Source: CAZOKO01 sp964580455
GTDB lineage: Bacteria > Desulfobacterota > WTBG01
Direction of reading: 5' to 3'
DNA length: 40,086 nt
NCBI GenBank assembly: GCA_964580455.1
Contig: CAZOKO010000009.1
Coordinates: 1 to 40,086, forward strand
A program made the position numbers and the translations under genes. Shown piece by piece: positions 39,891 to 40,086 of this stretch (position 1 is its first letter; every line of letters begins with the position of its first letter). The notes beneath the pieces are model-generated. The model was not told the origin of the DNA. It saw only the letters and a list, made by a program, of their open reading frames with translations, and did not search any database.

Positions 39891-39987
39891 AGAATTACTT
39901 CCCAATTTTATTCGAATAGAAACAGGTTATTCTGAAAAATCTTTATGATAAGTCCGTTAAGTTTAAGATATCAAATACGAGTGATGT

Positions 39988-40015
39988 ATTTTATAAGACA
40001 AATTTATTTAGTCAA
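39988..40015 (-). promoter_or_regulatory. sigma-70 promoter for dacA
   Basis: On the minus strand TTGACT (40015-40010, 5 of 6) and TAAAAT (39993-39988, 5 of 6) are 16 bases apart, about 100 bases before the dacA start. The remaining bases to the window end hold no convincing gene. Confidence 0.5.
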
Positions 40016-40086
40016 GTAAAAAGGCAAGGGGGCAGCAGTTCCGCAACTTAACATATTTTACGCAACAGATTAAGCAAAAAGAGTAG

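Overview
The window looks like a stretch of chromosome from an AT-leaning Gram-negative anaerobe, most likely a deltaproteobacterial (Desulfobacterota-type) lineage. The reasons are the infC-rpmI-rplT-pheS-pheT-ihfA-merR gene order, an IHF alpha subunit, tandem pilT/pilU retraction ATPases, a tungsten-type aldehyde oxidoreductase next to a UbiD decarboxylase, and several families of short palindromic intergenic repeats that are common in such genomes. This placement is inferred from gene content and not from a tree. Almost everything is on the minus strand; only a truncated open frame at the left edge, parA and plsY are on the plus strand.

Layout from left to right. 1-1238: truncated reading frame, then an orphan ParA ATPase. 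1266-6530: an accessory metabolic region (minus strand, read right to left) with a nitroreductase, the decayed 3' end of an amidohydrolase, a UbiD-type decarboxylase with a strong promoter, an AOR-type aldehyde oxidoreductase and an SDR dehydrogenase, the last two separated by a 182-bp palindromic element. 6706-10563: metallo-beta-lactamase hydrolase, FemAB-like acyltransferase, MshA-like glycosyltransferase and LmbE/PIG-L deacetylase, a set that resembles part of a low-molecular-weight-thiol or pseudodisaccharide pathway. 10877-13120: pilT-pilU. 13337-21300: thrS-infC-rpmI-rplT-pheS-pheT-ihfA-merR. 21401-25188: tRNA-Val, gatC-gatA, RNase P RNA, RNase HI and a coiled-coil zinc-ribbon protein. 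25402-29061: dnaG-rpoD-tRNA-Met behind a consensus sigma-70 promoter and in front of a symmetrical terminator. 29345-32150: rsmI-HPr-EI. 32634-33886: plsY convergent with a YacP-type NYN protein. 34078-38195: ileS-lspA-lgt. 38373-38572: a decayed small membrane-protein frame. 38637-39890: a D-Ala-D-Ala carboxypeptidase with its own promoter.

The right two thirds are core information processing and envelope genes. Translation (ThrS, IF3, L35, L20, PheST, IleS, GatCA, RsmI, RNase P, tRNAs), replication and transcription (DnaG, RpoD, RNase HI, IHF), lipoprotein processing (Lgt, LspA), phospholipid synthesis (PlsY) and peptidoglycan trimming (DacA) sit in compact, often translationally coupled operons. 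The left third is accessory. Candidate novelty lies in the UbiD/AOR/SDR cluster with its decayed amidohydrolase partner, the thiol-like cassette, a probable AUA start codon for IF3, slippage-prone G tracts in dnaG and in the amidohydrolase relic, and at least four families of dispersed palindromic repeats, one of which lies inside the IF3-L35-L20 operon. No CRISPR array, prophage, insertion sequence or rRNA was seen.
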